A stretch of DNA of 64,000 nt, taken from Herbaspirillum sp. AP02 (GTDB taxonomy: Bacteria > Pseudomonadota > Gammaproteobacteria > Burkholderiales > Burkholderiaceae_D). The notes under the pieces were generated by a model. It did not search any database, was not told where the DNA came from, and saw nothing but the letters and a program-made list of their open reading frames with translations. The DNA is taken from NCBI RefSeq assembly GCF_015767275.1, contig NZ_JADWMY010000004.1:186001-250000 (forward strand), written 5' to 3'. This document shows, piece after piece, positions 24,692-33,705 of this stretch. Position 1 is the stretch's first letter; each line of letters starts with the position of its first letter. Both the position numbers and the translations under genes were made by a program.

Positions 24692-25613
24692 AAACGACTT
24701 CTCATCAGATTTGCAGTTCATTGTCCTTGTGGCGCGCCATGGAAGCCTTTCCGCGGCGGCCAGGGCGCTCGACATCACGCCCCCGGCGGCCACCAAGCGC
24801 CTGACGGTCATCGAAGAGCGCCTTGGAGTCCGGCTACTGAACAGAACCACACGCAGCGCCAGCCTGACCCAGGAGGGCGAGACCTATCTGGCGCACGCAA
24901 CGCGGATTCTGGACCAGTTGCACGAGATGAAGGAAGCGGTCACCCGTAGCAGTAGCGAATTGCGAGGCCAGCTGGTCATCAACGCGACCCTGGGATTTGG
25001 ACGGACCACTATCGCGCCGTTGGCCTCCGAATTCGCGCAGCGACATCCTCACGTAGAAGTCGACGTCGAGCTGACTGACCGGCCTGTCGACCTGATTGAA
25101 GGCCGAATCGATATGGCGATCCGGTTTGGGGAATTGCCGGACAAGCGCCTGAATGCCCGTCGACTGATGAGTAATCGCCGCTTTCTATGCGCCTCCCCAC
25201 TCTACCTGGAACGTCATGGTGAACCCAGGACACTCGCGGACCTGGTGCACCACCGATGCATCATCCACAAGCAAAATGACGATGCGTACGGCATCTGGCG
25301 GTTCATGCACGACCAGCACAATGAAGTCATGAAGGTGAAAGGTGCCATGGCAAGCAATGACGGCGATATCGTCCTCGGATGGGCTCTAGATGGCCATGGC
25401 ATCCTCATTCGCTCGGAATGGGACCTTGCCAAGTACCTTGAGAGCGGCCGTCTTCAGGTCGTACTGCCCGAATTCAATCCACCCTCGGCCGACCTCTACG
25501 TCTACTATTTGAATAAGAAAAATCAGAGTGCACGTGCGAGAGCATTCATTGACTTTTTGGCAGATAAATTCAAGAAGCGCAAAGCATCGAATCTACCCAT
25601 ATCGGCGGTCTGA
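24687..25613 (+). CDS. LysR family transcriptional regulator
   Basis: A 308-residue regulator. The winged helix LQFIVLVARHGSLSAAARALDITPPAATKRLTVIEERLGVRLLNRTTRS is at residues 8-57, followed by a periplasmic-binding-like effector domain (LRGQLVINATLGFGRTTIAPL...DMAIRFGELPDKRLNARRL). GTG start at 24687; upstream sequence is AT-rich with no strong ribosome site. It is divergent from the tartrate dehydratase gene, the usual arrangement of a LysR activator and its target, so it probably senses tartrate or a related hydroxy acid. Confidence 0.92.
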   Translation: MKNDFSSDLQFIVLVARHGSLSAAARALDITPPAATKRLTVIEERLGVRLLNRTTRSASLTQEGETYLAHATRILDQLHEMKEAVTRSSSELRGQLVINATLGFGRTTIAPLASEFAQRHPHVEVDVELTDRPVDLIEGRIDMAIRFGELPDKRLNARRLMSNRRFLCASPLYLERHGEPRTLADLVHHRCIIHKQNDDAYGIWRFMHDQHNEVMKVKGAMASNDGDIVLGWALDGHGILIRSEWDLAKYLESGRLQVVLPEFNPPSADLYVYYLNKKNQSARARAFIDFLADKFKKRKASNLPISAV

Positions 25614-25860
25614 GACTGGACATTCCGACCGGCCTGGCCAAGCTGCCTCAAGGAACGCTGGCTGCCGCAGTTCGACAAGGATGGCATGAACGTGCGCAAG
25701 ATCGTGCTGATCATGTAAAAGCAGACTTGTCCCATGCACATCGCTCGCCTGGCCCCCGTTGAGGCAAGCGAAGCAGGACGGCCTTGACACCTCTGACAGC
25801 GATCGCCTGCCGTCCTCCGGCGCAGCCTGCACCCTCAGACCCTCACACCATCACACCCCC

Positions 25861-26352
25861 TCACTCCCGCGCAAGCCGCTTCTGCCGGCCCCGCCCCACG
25901 GTCAGCAGGGCCTGCAAGGCCGGCCAGGGATGATTGCCGGGATACAGACAGCAGGTAGACACCCGACCATCCGCGGTCTCGATGCCGATATACAGCCGTT
26001 GACCTTCGCGCAGGTCGGCGCTGCGGTTGAACAATCCCTCGTCGGAAAAGAACAGGATGTGCGAGCAACGCGGCTCGATCACGATGCCGCCGGCGCGACC
26101 ATCGAAACAGGTGACTTCCTTGACCTCCTGCTGGTGCAGCAATCCCTCGACCACATAGATACGCCAGCCGATGACCGACAGCGGGCGCCGCGTCAGGTTG
26201 TGCAGGAAGATCTTGTTCCCCAGGCAGGAGCCGGATGACCGACCGAGCCTGGCAGCGATGCGCCGACGCACGCGCCAGAGGCCGGCCAGCTTGATCATGA
26301 CCATGATGATGGAAATCGCTGCCACCCATGCTGCTGTGGTATGGAGGTCCAT
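25861..26352 (-). CDS. Hypothetical protein with N-terminal membrane anchor
   Basis: A 163-residue protein of unknown function. Residues 8-25 (AAWVAAISIIMVMIKLAG) form one hydrophobic segment, followed by a basic stretch RVRRRIAARLGR, so the bulk probably lies in the cytoplasm. The remainder is a beta-rich domain (NKIFLHNLTRRPLSVIGWRIYVVEG...FFSDEGLFNRSADLREGQRLYIGIETADGRVSTCCLYPG). I recognise no family. Start ATG 26352 has CGGAG upstream. It is isolated between the LysR gene and a non-coding region. Confidence 0.6.
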   Translation of the reverse strand: MDLHTTAAWVAAISIIMVMIKLAGLWRVRRRIAARLGRSSGSCLGNKIFLHNLTRRPLSVIGWRIYVVEGLLHQQEVKEVTCFDGRAGGIVIEPRCSHILFFSDEGLFNRSADLREGQRLYIGIETADGRVSTCCLYPGNHPWPALQALLTVGRGRQKRLARE

Positions 26353-26805
26353 ATTGCTCCGTTCGGAAGATGCATGTTGTTCTTCTGTTTCACGCCATGC
26401 TCCTCGCGCTGATCTGCAGGATGGCATCGCCGTGAACGCCCCGTCCTCCCCTTTACCCGAAGTTCAGGTTCTGGTCTGATCCGGCTCCATTTCGGAACGC
26501 CGAATTGCCGCTGCACATTATGGCGTCCCGTCCTGCGGCGCGATGTAGCACCATGGTATGGGAAACCCCTCCTGGCCCGTCCCTGCGGTCAATGTGCATG
26601 CGTGCAAGACAGCGCTGGCGGCCACGGCGTCTTAACACCTTCGTATGATTAACGCCGCCCGGCGCTCTCCGGGATCGGTGCGATTTTTGCTGATCTTGGT
26701 GCGGCAGGTCTCGCAAAGCGATACCACGCCTGCCGGCTTTTTTTGATTGCGGAACCGGCAATGGAAAATCGGCGATGCGGGTGCAGGCCATCGGGCAACT
26801 GATAT
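26353..26805. other. Non-coding stretch between the orphan gene and the AraC regulator
   Basis: No convincing gene. The minus strand has an open frame from 26791 to 26453, but it lacks a ribosome site and has an unusual repeated peptide: two copies of GGVxHTxVLxR. The plus strand has a T-run hairpin at 26703-26744. The part 26520-26745 is described separately as a candidate small RNA. Confidence 0.5.
26520..26745 (+). ncRNA. Candidate structured small RNA with terminator
   Basis: The stretch ends in GGCAGG (26703-26708), an inner TCGC-AAA-GCGA hairpin, CCTGCC (26729-26734) and GGCTTTTTTT, a good intrinsic terminator with no gene upstream on that strand. Before it lie two related segments, GTAGCACCATGGTATGGGA (about 26545) and TTAACACCTTCGTATGATTA (about 26632). 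From memory this layout resembles phage C4-type antisense RNAs, but I could not check it. The 5' end is a guess. Confidence 0.35.
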
Positions 26806-27747
26806 TCAGGCCCGCACCTCGCGCCGCATCGATTGCGGCGGCACGCCATAGCCGCGCATGAAGACCTCGCGCATATGGCGACGGTCGCGGAAACCCGTTT
26901 CACGGGCGATCACTTCCAGCGGGTGACGGCTCTGCTCGATCATCAGGCGCGCCGCTTCCAGCCGCAGGCCTTCGACCGCCTTGGACGGCGACAACCCGGT
27001 CTCGGCGGTGAAGACGCGGCTGAACTGGCGCGGACTGAGATTGGCCTCCTCGGCCAGCTCTTCCACCGTGAGCGGTCGCATCAGGTTCTTGCGGGCGTAG
27101 TTGAGCGCATTCTGGATGCGGTCGGTCTTGGGGGCCAGGGCAAGCATTTCCGAGTGCTGGGTCTGGCCGCCGCTGCGATGCTGATGCATCACCAGGTTGT
27201 GCGCCACACCGCGTGCCACCTCCTCGCCCAGGTCCTTGCCCACCATGGCCAAGGCCATGTCCAGTCCGGCGGTCATCCCGGCCGAGGTCCAGATGGGGCC
27301 GTCGACGATATAGATGCGGTCATCCTCGACCTGGATGTCCGGGAAACGCGCCTGCATGTCGCGCGCGTAGAACCAGTGTGTGGTGGCACGCCGACTGGCC
27401 AGCAGGCCCGATTCGGCCAGCACGAAACCGCCCGTGCAGATGGCCGCGATACGTCGGGCGCGCTGGCCGGTGGTCTGCAGGAAACTGCGCTCCTCCTGGC
27501 TGGAGGGCGATTCCAGGGGATTGCCCACGCCGCAGACCATCCAGCTGTCGATATGATCGGCCTGCGCCGCCGGGACCGTGTCGATGGCCATGCCCAGCGA
27601 GGAGCGCACACCGCCACCGGCCACGGAGAAATTGCGCAACACATAGAAGTCCTCGCCGGCCACCTTGTTGGCGTATTCGAAGACGGACTGCGTGGCCAGT
27701 CCCATGATCTGGAAGCCGTCGGTAAGCAAGTAACCGATGTGATGCAT
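26806..27747 (-). CDS. GlxA-family AraC regulator (DJ-1/PfpI sensor plus helix-turn-helix)
   Basis: A 313-residue regulator. The N-terminal DJ-1/PfpI domain holds VCGVGNPLE and AAICTGGFVLAESGLL (Cys at the elbow). The C-terminal AraC domain has LTVEELAEEANLSPRQFSRVFTAETGLSPSKAVEGLRLEAARLMIEQ and the second helix-turn-helix LEVIARETGFRDRRHMREVFMRGYGVPPQSMR. Family members include the arginine/choline/carnitine regulators ArgR, GbdR and CdhR, so a quaternary amine or amino-acid ligand is likely. ATG 27747 has GGGAAGGG upstream. It precedes no gene on its strand and lies downstream of the Nit1C cluster, whose regulation it may or may not share. Confidence 0.92.
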   Translation of the reverse strand: MHHIGYLLTDGFQIMGLATQSVFEYANKVAGEDFYVLRNFSVAGGGVRSSLGMAIDTVPAAQADHIDSWMVCGVGNPLESPSSQEERSFLQTTGQRARRIAAICTGGFVLAESGLLASRRATTHWFYARDMQARFPDIQVEDDRIYIVDGPIWTSAGMTAGLDMALAMVGKDLGEEVARGVAHNLVMHQHRSGGQTQHSEMLALAPKTDRIQNALNYARKNLMRPLTVEELAEEANLSPRQFSRVFTAETGLSPSKAVEGLRLEAARLMIEQSRHPLEVIARETGFRDRRHMREVFMRGYGVPPQSMRREVRA

Positions 27748-27817
27748 GCTGAACCCTTCCCGTTACCATGATGTGCAAGCCAGCACCATAGCCGGCCGCC
27801 TCTGTTCGCGCAAGCGC

Positions 27818-29833
27818 TCAGGCCGGGAGCGGCATGGCCTCCGGCAAAGGAGACGGATGTGGATCGGCTTCGGGCTGCAGCTGCGGCGCGCCGGCCAGCA
27901 GCATGCGCAGGCCAGCCAGTTCCGGCGGGCAGGCAGCGTCCTCCAGTTCGCCATTGACCATCTCGCGCATGAGCTGGCGCAGGACCTTGCCCGAGCGCGT
28001 GCGCGGCAAGCTCTCCACCAGCACGATGCGACGCGGCCGCGCCCAGGCACCGATGGCCGATACCACGGCTTCACCCAGCCGGTGTTCCAGCAGGCTGGGC
28101 AGGTATTGGATACCGGCGCGCGGCACCACCACCGCCATCGGCACCTGCCCGCGTAGGCGATGCGGCATGCCGATCACGGCCACCTCGGCCACGGCATCGT
28201 CGGCCAGCAGGACTTCCTCCACCTCGCGCGTGCCCAGGCGTTTGCCGGCCACGTTGATGACGTCATCGGCCCGGCCCAGTACGCGCAGATGACCATCCGG
28301 CCCGGCCACCGCCACGTCGAAGGTGGCATAGCGCCACTGGCCCTGCTCGCGCCGCCAATAGGTGCTCAGGAATTGTTCATCACGCTGCCACAGCGTAGTC
28401 AGGCAACCGGGCGGCAAGACGCCGCTGGCCACCAGCAGCCCCTTGTCACCGGGGGCGCAGGGCTGGCCGCCCTGCCCCTCCAGCACGGCCAGGCGGTAGC
28501 CAGCCGCCGGCAGTCCCGGCGAACCCCGCTGCCGTCTTAACGGGGTGCGGCCGTCGAGGTCGGTCAGCGGCAGGCCGATCATGGGCGAGCCGGTCTCCGT
28601 CTGCCAGTAGTGATCGATGACGGGCTTGCCCAGCGCCTCTTCCAGCCAGTCGGCCGTCGGTTCGTCCAGCGGTTCGCCGGCCAGGAACAGGCAGCGCAAG
28701 GACGACAGGTCGGCGCTGCGAAAGGCGCGGCGTCCACCCCGCTTGAGCAGCCGCATCGCCGTCGCCGAGGACAGCATCAGATCCACGCCATGCCGCTCCA
28801 CCAGCCGCCACCAGGCGCTGGCATCGGGCCGCAACGGCGAGCCTTCGTAGAGCACGCTGCGCATGCCCAGCAGCAAGGGGCCATACAGCCCATAGCTATG
28901 ACCGACCACCCATCCCAGGTCGGAGGTGGTGAACAGGGTCTGCCCGGGCTGCGCCTGGAACAACAGGTCCATCGAGGTCGCCAGCGCCACCGCGTGGCCA
29001 CCGGTATCGCGCTGCACGCCCTTGGGCTGGCCCGTGGTGCCGGAGGTGTAGAGCAGATAGCTGGGTTCGTTCGATTCCAGCCAGACACAGGGCACTTCGG
29101 CCTGCAGATGGCGCTCGCGCAGCACCGCGTAGTCATGGTCGCGCCCGATCACCCGCGTCCAGGGCAGTACACCGCGATCCACCACCAGCACCGGGCAGGC
29201 ATGACCGGCGATCTCCAGGGCCTGATCGACCCAGGCCTTGTAGCCCACCGCCACGCCATTCTGGAAACCGGCATCGGCGCACACCACCAGTGCCGGCCGC
29301 GCATCGACGATGCGGCTCGCCAGACTGGCCGGGGCGAAGCTGCCGAACACTACCGCGTGCACCGCACCGATCCGGGCGCAGGCCAGCATGGCGATGGCGG
29401 CCTCGGCCACCATGGGCAGATACACCAGCACCCGGTCGCCGCGCCGCACCCCGCGTTCCAGCAGGATGGCGGCCATCGCATTGACCTCGCGATGCAACTG
29501 CCGATAGCTCAATACCCGCTCGTGGCCGCCGTCCTGTTGCGCCTTCGGCTCGCCCTGCATCTCGTTTGAAATGCAGATCAGGGCCGCCTGCTCTGCCCGC
29601 GCTTCCAGATGGCGGTCCACGGCGTTATGGCAGAGATTGGTCAGCCCGCCGACGAACCAGCGTGCAAACGGCGCCCGGCTGTCATCGAGAACCTGATCGA
29701 AATCGCGCTGCCAGCTGATGCGGCCGGCCTGCTCGCGCCAGAAACCCTCGGGGTCCTGCTGCGAGCGTTGCATCAGGCGGCCATAGGCGGAACTGGCGGC
29801 GTCCACGGGCGAAAGTACGGCTTGCTGCGGCAT
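27818..29833 (-). CDS. AMP-forming acyl-CoA synthetase (propionyl/acetyl-CoA synthetase type)
   Basis: A 671-residue ligase that makes acyl-CoA from a short carboxylic acid, ATP and CoA. It has the N-terminal ACS cap, the P-loop YTSGTTGQPKGVQRDTGG, the TSDLGWVVGHSYGLYGPLLLG signature, the ATP/AMP motif HYWQTETGSP and the C-terminal LPRTRSGKVLR with the lysine that is acetylated in regulated members. The TSDLGWVVGHSY pattern favours PrpE-like propionyl-CoA synthetase. GAGGGAG precedes ATG 29833. It follows the flavin monooxygenase-like gene by 17 bases, so it is the last gene of the extended Nit1C operon and could activate the acid released by the nitrilase. That link is inferred. Confidence 0.9.
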   Translation of the reverse strand: MPQQAVLSPVDAASSAYGRLMQRSQQDPEGFWREQAGRISWQRDFDQVLDDSRAPFARWFVGGLTNLCHNAVDRHLEARAEQAALICISNEMQGEPKAQQDGGHERVLSYRQLHREVNAMAAILLERGVRRGDRVLVYLPMVAEAAIAMLACARIGAVHAVVFGSFAPASLASRIVDARPALVVCADAGFQNGVAVGYKAWVDQALEIAGHACPVLVVDRGVLPWTRVIGRDHDYAVLRERHLQAEVPCVWLESNEPSYLLYTSGTTGQPKGVQRDTGGHAVALATSMDLLFQAQPGQTLFTTSDLGWVVGHSYGLYGPLLLGMRSVLYEGSPLRPDASAWWRLVERHGVDLMLSSATAMRLLKRGGRRAFRSADLSSLRCLFLAGEPLDEPTADWLEEALGKPVIDHYWQTETGSPMIGLPLTDLDGRTPLRRQRGSPGLPAAGYRLAVLEGQGGQPCAPGDKGLLVASGVLPPGCLTTLWQRDEQFLSTYWRREQGQWRYATFDVAVAGPDGHLRVLGRADDVINVAGKRLGTREVEEVLLADDAVAEVAVIGMPHRLRGQVPMAVVVPRAGIQYLPSLLEHRLGEAVVSAIGAWARPRRIVLVESLPRTRSGKVLRQLMREMVNGELEDAACPPELAGLRMLLAGAPQLQPEADPHPSPLPEAMPLPA

Positions 29834-29850
29834 GGGAAACTCCCTCGGGC

Positions 29851-31152
29851 TCAGGCGGCCTGTGACAGCGCCGATGGTGTCGATTCAGTGGACGACGTCG
29901 CCCCGGCACGCAAGGCGCTGATGTGGTCGAACAGGTAGCGCGCATCGCGGTCGATGCCCGAGAAGCGACCTGATCCCCAGGTGTATTGCCACGGCAGGCC
30001 GAGGAAGTACAGACCGGGGGCGGCCGTCACGCCACGCTCGTGACCGGGATAGCCACGGCCGTCGAAGATGGGTTCGTTGATCCAGCTGAAATCGGTACGG
30101 AAGCCGATGCACCAGACCACCGCCGAAATGCCCGAGGCGCGCAGGTCCAGCGCCCGCGCCGTATCCGAAGGCGGCTGCCAGACCGGCACATAGCGGGCTT
30201 CGGTGGGAGCCTCGATGCCGTTGGCGTCGATGAAGCGGTCGATGCTGTCCTTGATGCTTTCGGAGACGGCATCGGCCTCGTCCAGATACCCCTTCACGCC
30301 GCCGCCGAAGTGCGCCACCTCGCCCTCCAGGCTCTCGAACTTGCCATAGAGCTGCATGCCTTCCAGGGCGAACTTGCGTAGGTCGATATCGCGCCCGCCA
30401 TCGCGGCCGGTGACGTAATGGTTGGTTTTTTCGCGTACGCCCGTGCCCAGCGGATGCTTGTCCACCGGCAGGTCGTAATACTTCATCTTGTCCAGCCACT
30501 CGACCACATCCTTGCCCCGGTAGGTACGCGCCACGCGGGGCGCGTCACCCACGCCCAGGTGCACGCGACGGCCGGCCAGGTGCAGGTCTTCGGCGATCTG
30601 GCAACCGGACTGGCCGGTGCCCACCACCAACACCTCGCCCTCCGGCAGCGATTGCGGATTGAGATACTGGCTGGAGTGGATCTGCACGATATCGGCCGGC
30701 AGGCGCTCGGCCGCACGCGGCACCACCGGGATGTGATAGCCGCCCACTGCCACCACCACCTGGTCGGCCGAATAGGCGCCATCGCTGGCGGTGATGCGCC
30801 ACAGTCCGTCCTCGCGCCACAGTTTGTTCACGCTCACGCCCTCACGCACCGGCGGCTGGAAGCTGGCGACGAAGCCATCCAGGTACTCGACAATCTCATC
30901 CTTCTTCATGAAGCCGAAGGGGTCCTTGCCGCGATACGGGTAGCCCGGCAGGTTGCATTGCCAGTTGGGCGTGACCAGGCAGAAGGTATCCCAGCGCTCG
31001 TTGCGCCAGGCATGGCCGACCTGGTGCTTTTCCAGGACCAGATGATCGACCCCGGCTTGCTTGAGGTACCAACTGATGGACAGCCCGGCCTGGCCGCCGC
31101 CGATGATGATGACACTGTGATGGCGCACTGCGCCTTGGCTTGCAATGGACAT
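29851..31152 (-). CDS. Nit1C flavin-dependent oxidoreductase (MSMEG_0569-type)
   Basis: A 433-residue flavoprotein of the FMO/BVMO-like fold. FAD motif HSVIIIGGGQAGLSISWYL begins at residue 12, the second Rossmann motif is VLVVGTGQSGCQIAEDL, and RWDTFCLVTPNWQCNLPGYPY is diagnostic of the MSMEG_0569 family found in Nit1C clusters. The chain ends with GSGRFSGIDRDARYLFDHI. The GFRTDFSWI stretch matches the ATG/TG-x-x-x-D region. It probably inserts oxygen into the nitrogen compound handled by the cluster, but the reaction is undefined. It lies 39 bases after the MSMEG_0570-like gene. Confidence 0.92.
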   Translation of the reverse strand: MSIASQGAVRHHSVIIIGGGQAGLSISWYLKQAGVDHLVLEKHQVGHAWRNERWDTFCLVTPNWQCNLPGYPYRGKDPFGFMKKDEIVEYLDGFVASFQPPVREGVSVNKLWREDGLWRITASDGAYSADQVVVAVGGYHIPVVPRAAERLPADIVQIHSSQYLNPQSLPEGEVLVVGTGQSGCQIAEDLHLAGRRVHLGVGDAPRVARTYRGKDVVEWLDKMKYYDLPVDKHPLGTGVREKTNHYVTGRDGGRDIDLRKFALEGMQLYGKFESLEGEVAHFGGGVKGYLDEADAVSESIKDSIDRFIDANGIEAPTEARYVPVWQPPSDTARALDLRASGISAVVWCIGFRTDFSWINEPIFDGRGYPGHERGVTAAPGLYFLGLPWQYTWGSGRFSGIDRDARYLFDHISALRAGATSSTESTPSALSQAA

Positions 31153-31191
31153 GATGTTCCTCGTGGGATGTTGTCGGGTTGGATGAGCAGA

Positions 31192-31479
31192 TCAGGGCAG
31201 GAAGGCTTCGACCACCACCTCGGCGTCGGCCTGGCCCTCGAAACGGGCGGCGGTCTCCTCGATGCGGCGCAGCTGGTCCATGGCCGATGAGCAGGCGAAG
31301 CCGTATTTCTCGCGCACCCGCTCGCTGCCGATGTTGAGCGCGGTGGCACTTCGTTCGACGAAATCGGCCAGCCGATAATGGCTACCGGCTTGCAGGTGTT
31401 CCTTGACCACCAGCGAGGGCGAATAGCAGTCGCTGACGGTGTCGTCCGGCCAGCGGACGCGAAAGTGCATTTCAGGCAT
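31192..31479 (-). CDS. MSMEG_0570-type small protein of Nit1C cluster
   Basis: A 95-residue protein, MPEMHFRVRWPDDTVSDCYSPSL at the start and YGFACSSAMDQLRRIEETAARF in the second half, as in the MSMEG_0570 family called nitrogen-starvation response protein. Function is unknown. A longer frame exists upstream, but ATG 31479 begins the conserved part and its first eight bases overlap the end of the glycosyltransferase gene, a coupling typical of this cluster. Confidence 0.85.
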   Translation of the reverse strand: MPEMHFRVRWPDDTVSDCYSPSLVVKEHLQAGSHYRLADFVERSATALNIGSERVREKYGFACSSAMDQLRRIEETAARFEGQADAEVVVEAFLP

Positions 31480-32695
31480 GGTGTTCCTCTTGGGGTGTTG
31501 CAGATGGGGCGCGCTGGCCCAGGTAATCGTGGTAAAGCTCAACATGGCGCCGCGCCGAGCGCGACCAGGAAAATCGCGCGCAGATCGCCTGGCCGGCCGC
31601 CACCATGGAGGCGCGGCCGGCCGGATCAAGCGCATGCGCAATGCCGGCGGCAATCGAGGCCGGGTCATGGGGATCGACCCAGGCGCAGCAACCGCCGTCC
31701 AGATATTCGGTAAAGGGGGCGATGCGCGAGACCACTGCCGGCACGCCGCTGGCCATGGCCTCCAGCACCACCAGGCCGAAGCCTTCCTTGAGCGAGGGAA
31801 ACACCAGCGCATCGGCACAGCGAAACAGGGCCGGCATGTCGGCGTCCGGCACCTGGCCGAGTATGCGCAGCGCGCCCGGCGGCAGATCGGCAGCCTGTAG
31901 TTCATCCTGGAAACTGCGCTGGTAGTCGGCGTGGTCCAGCACGCTGGCGCCACCGGCAATCACCAGTTGCGCCTGCGGATAGACGCGCCGCAACCGCAGG
32001 AAGGCGCGCAGGATGCCCAAGGTGTTCTTGCGTGGCTCCACCCCGCCCACCGCCAGGAGCACCGGTGCGCCATCCAGTCCCAGTTCCTGGCGCAGCAGTT
32101 GGTCGCGCTGGACTGCCTGCGCGGCAAGTGTGGCGGTGTAGCGCTGCAGATCGACGCCGTTGGAGACCAGTTCGGCCCGCACCCCATGCTCGCGGGCCAG
32201 GATGTCCTGCCAGGTGCGGCTCACGCACAGCAACCGGTCAGCGGCGCGATAGCCGCGCTCCTGCCAGGCGTGCAGCCGCAGGTCGTCGAACTGGTCCAGG
32301 TGATGCACGGTGCGCACAAAGCCCGGGATCACGCCACGGGCAACCAGCGTGGCCAGGGCGTTGGCGCTGATCGAATCCTGGGCGTGGTAGAGATCGAAGC
32401 GGTCCATGCCGGGCTGTTCAAAGCAACGCAGATAGTCGTCGATGCGCTGGCGCACCATGTCCACCACGTCGGCGCAGTGCACCGTCCCCGGCACGGGATG
32501 AAAACCACAGGCAGCTTCGCGGAACAGACCGCGTCCACGGGCATCGGGTGCAAACAGCGTGGTCTCCTGCCCCAGGGCCTGCAGGCTCTCGGCCAGTTGC
32601 AGGGCATGCACCACGCCCCCCCGGGGATTGACCGAGTGGGTCAGCATGGCGATCCGCAGGGGCCGCATCAGGGCCGAGACTGGTCGCGTCATCAC
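31472..32695 (-). CDS. Nit1C glycosyltransferase (MSMEG_0565-type, GT4 fold)
   Basis: A 407-residue GT-B glycosyltransferase. The N-terminal domain starts RIAMLTHSVNPRGGVVHALQLAESL with the GGV glycine loop, and the C-terminal nucleotide-sugar domain has LLAVGGVEPRKNTLGILRAF and ALVFPSLKEGFGLVVLEAMASGVPAV, which contains the E-x7-E motif (EGFGLVVLE). This family member is found in Nit1C clusters and suggests that the pathway glycosylates a metabolite. Start 32695 overlaps the AIR-synthase-like gene by four bases. Acceptor and donor are unknown. Confidence 0.9.
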   Translation of the reverse strand: MMTRPVSALMRPLRIAMLTHSVNPRGGVVHALQLAESLQALGQETTLFAPDARGRGLFREAACGFHPVPGTVHCADVVDMVRQRIDDYLRCFEQPGMDRFDLYHAQDSISANALATLVARGVIPGFVRTVHHLDQFDDLRLHAWQERGYRAADRLLCVSRTWQDILAREHGVRAELVSNGVDLQRYTATLAAQAVQRDQLLRQELGLDGAPVLLAVGGVEPRKNTLGILRAFLRLRRVYPQAQLVIAGGASVLDHADYQRSFQDELQAADLPPGALRILGQVPDADMPALFRCADALVFPSLKEGFGLVVLEAMASGVPAVVSRIAPFTEYLDGGCCAWVDPHDPASIAAGIAHALDPAGRASMVAAGQAICARFSWSRSARRHVELYHDYLGQRAPSATPQEEHHA

Positions 32696-33705
32696 ACACC
32701 ACCCTGCCCGGCACGCACCGGGCCGCAGCCGATCAGGGCTTCTTCGGCCAGGTCCCAGAAGGTCTCGGTCTGGCCCTGCATGGACAGGCGCAGTGTGCGG
32801 CTGTCATCGATGCGGCCGATGGACGCGGCCGCCAGGCCTCGGGCGGCGAAGCGGCCCAGCACCTGTTCCAGGTCCGGCGCCGACACGCTGAGCAAAAATC
32901 CATAACTGGGAAAAGCCGTCAGCCAGCGCTGGAAATCCACACCCGGTGGGCAGGGAATGGCCTCCAGGTCGATCAGCGCGCCCTTGCCGGAGCACTCCAG
33001 CAGCATCAGCGCGGTACCGATCACGCCGGCCATGCTGATGTCCTTGGCGGCACTGGCCAGTCCGTCCTCGGCAATGGCCGGCAGCAATTCCAGATCGGCG
33101 CGCAGCCGTTCGGCGGGCGCGCCGGAGCTGGCGTTCCAGTAGGCATACGGCTCCTGGAAGCGGCCGCGCAGATCGATCACGGCCACCAGATGATCACCGC
33201 TGCGGGCGTCGAAGCTGGTCAGCAGGCGCCGGGCGCGACCGATGATGGACACCGACAACTGCTCGCGGTCGTTGCGGCGGTTGCTATGCCCACCCACCAG
33301 CGGCACGCCATACACGCGCGCGCCCTCGGCCAGCCCTTCCAGCACCGGCCGCGCGGCATCGCCGTCGCGGCTCCACAGGGCATCGACCACCGCCACCGGG
33401 CGCCCGCCCATGGCATAGATGTCGCTGACGTTGACCATCACGCCGCAATAGCCGGCAAACCACGGTTGCTGTTCGACGAATTCGTTGATGAAACCTTCGA
33501 TGGCAAACAGCAGGTAGCCATCGCCATCAGGAATGGCGGCACAGTCGTCGCCCACCGCCAGGGTATGGCCCTGATGCCGCACCGCTGGCGCCGGGTCCAG
33601 CACCTGGACCACTGCATCGATATCGCGCTTGTGTGCGATACCACGGGCCGCGCGCAAGGTCGTCACGATCTGCGCCAGCGTGGGCGCGCTGTCTCGCGCA
33701 TTCAT
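32692..33705 (-). CDS. AIR synthase-like protein of Nit1C cluster (Sll0787-type)
   Basis: A 337-residue member of the PurM/SelD/ThiL ATP-dependent fold. Typical parts are TLAVGDDCAAIPDGDGYLLFAIEGF (metal-ATP Asp residues), VNVSDIYAMGGRPVAVVDALW, VPLVGGHSN and AAKDISMAGVIGTALMLLE. It is not a purine enzyme by context: it sits between GNAT and glycosyltransferase genes of the cluster. It may phosphorylate or activate a carboxamide or formyl intermediate. Start ATG 33705 overlaps the GNAT stop by four bases; a 98-codon upstream extension was discarded because it lies inside the GNAT gene. Confidence 0.9.
   Translation of the reverse strand: MNARDSAPTLAQIVTTLRAARGIAHKRDIDAVVQVLDPAPAVRHQGHTLAVGDDCAAIPDGDGYLLFAIEGFINEFVEQQPWFAGYCGVMVNVSDIYAMGGRPVAVVDALWSRDGDAARPVLEGLAEGARVYGVPLVGGHSNRRNDREQLSVSIIGRARRLLTSFDARSGDHLVAVIDLRGRFQEPYAYWNASSGAPAERLRADLELLPAIAEDGLASAAKDISMAGVIGTALMLLECSGKGALIDLEAIPCPPGVDFQRWLTAFPSYGFLLSVSAPDLEQVLGRFAARGLAAASIGRIDDSRTLRLSMQGQTETFWDLAEEALIGCGPVRAGQGGV

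Noticed and set aside
25614-25860. Short frame ending in WLPQFDKDGMNVRKIVLIM before a stop at about 25716
   Set aside because: It looks a little like the end of a protein but no start, ribosome site or family is visible; may be a degenerate fragment.
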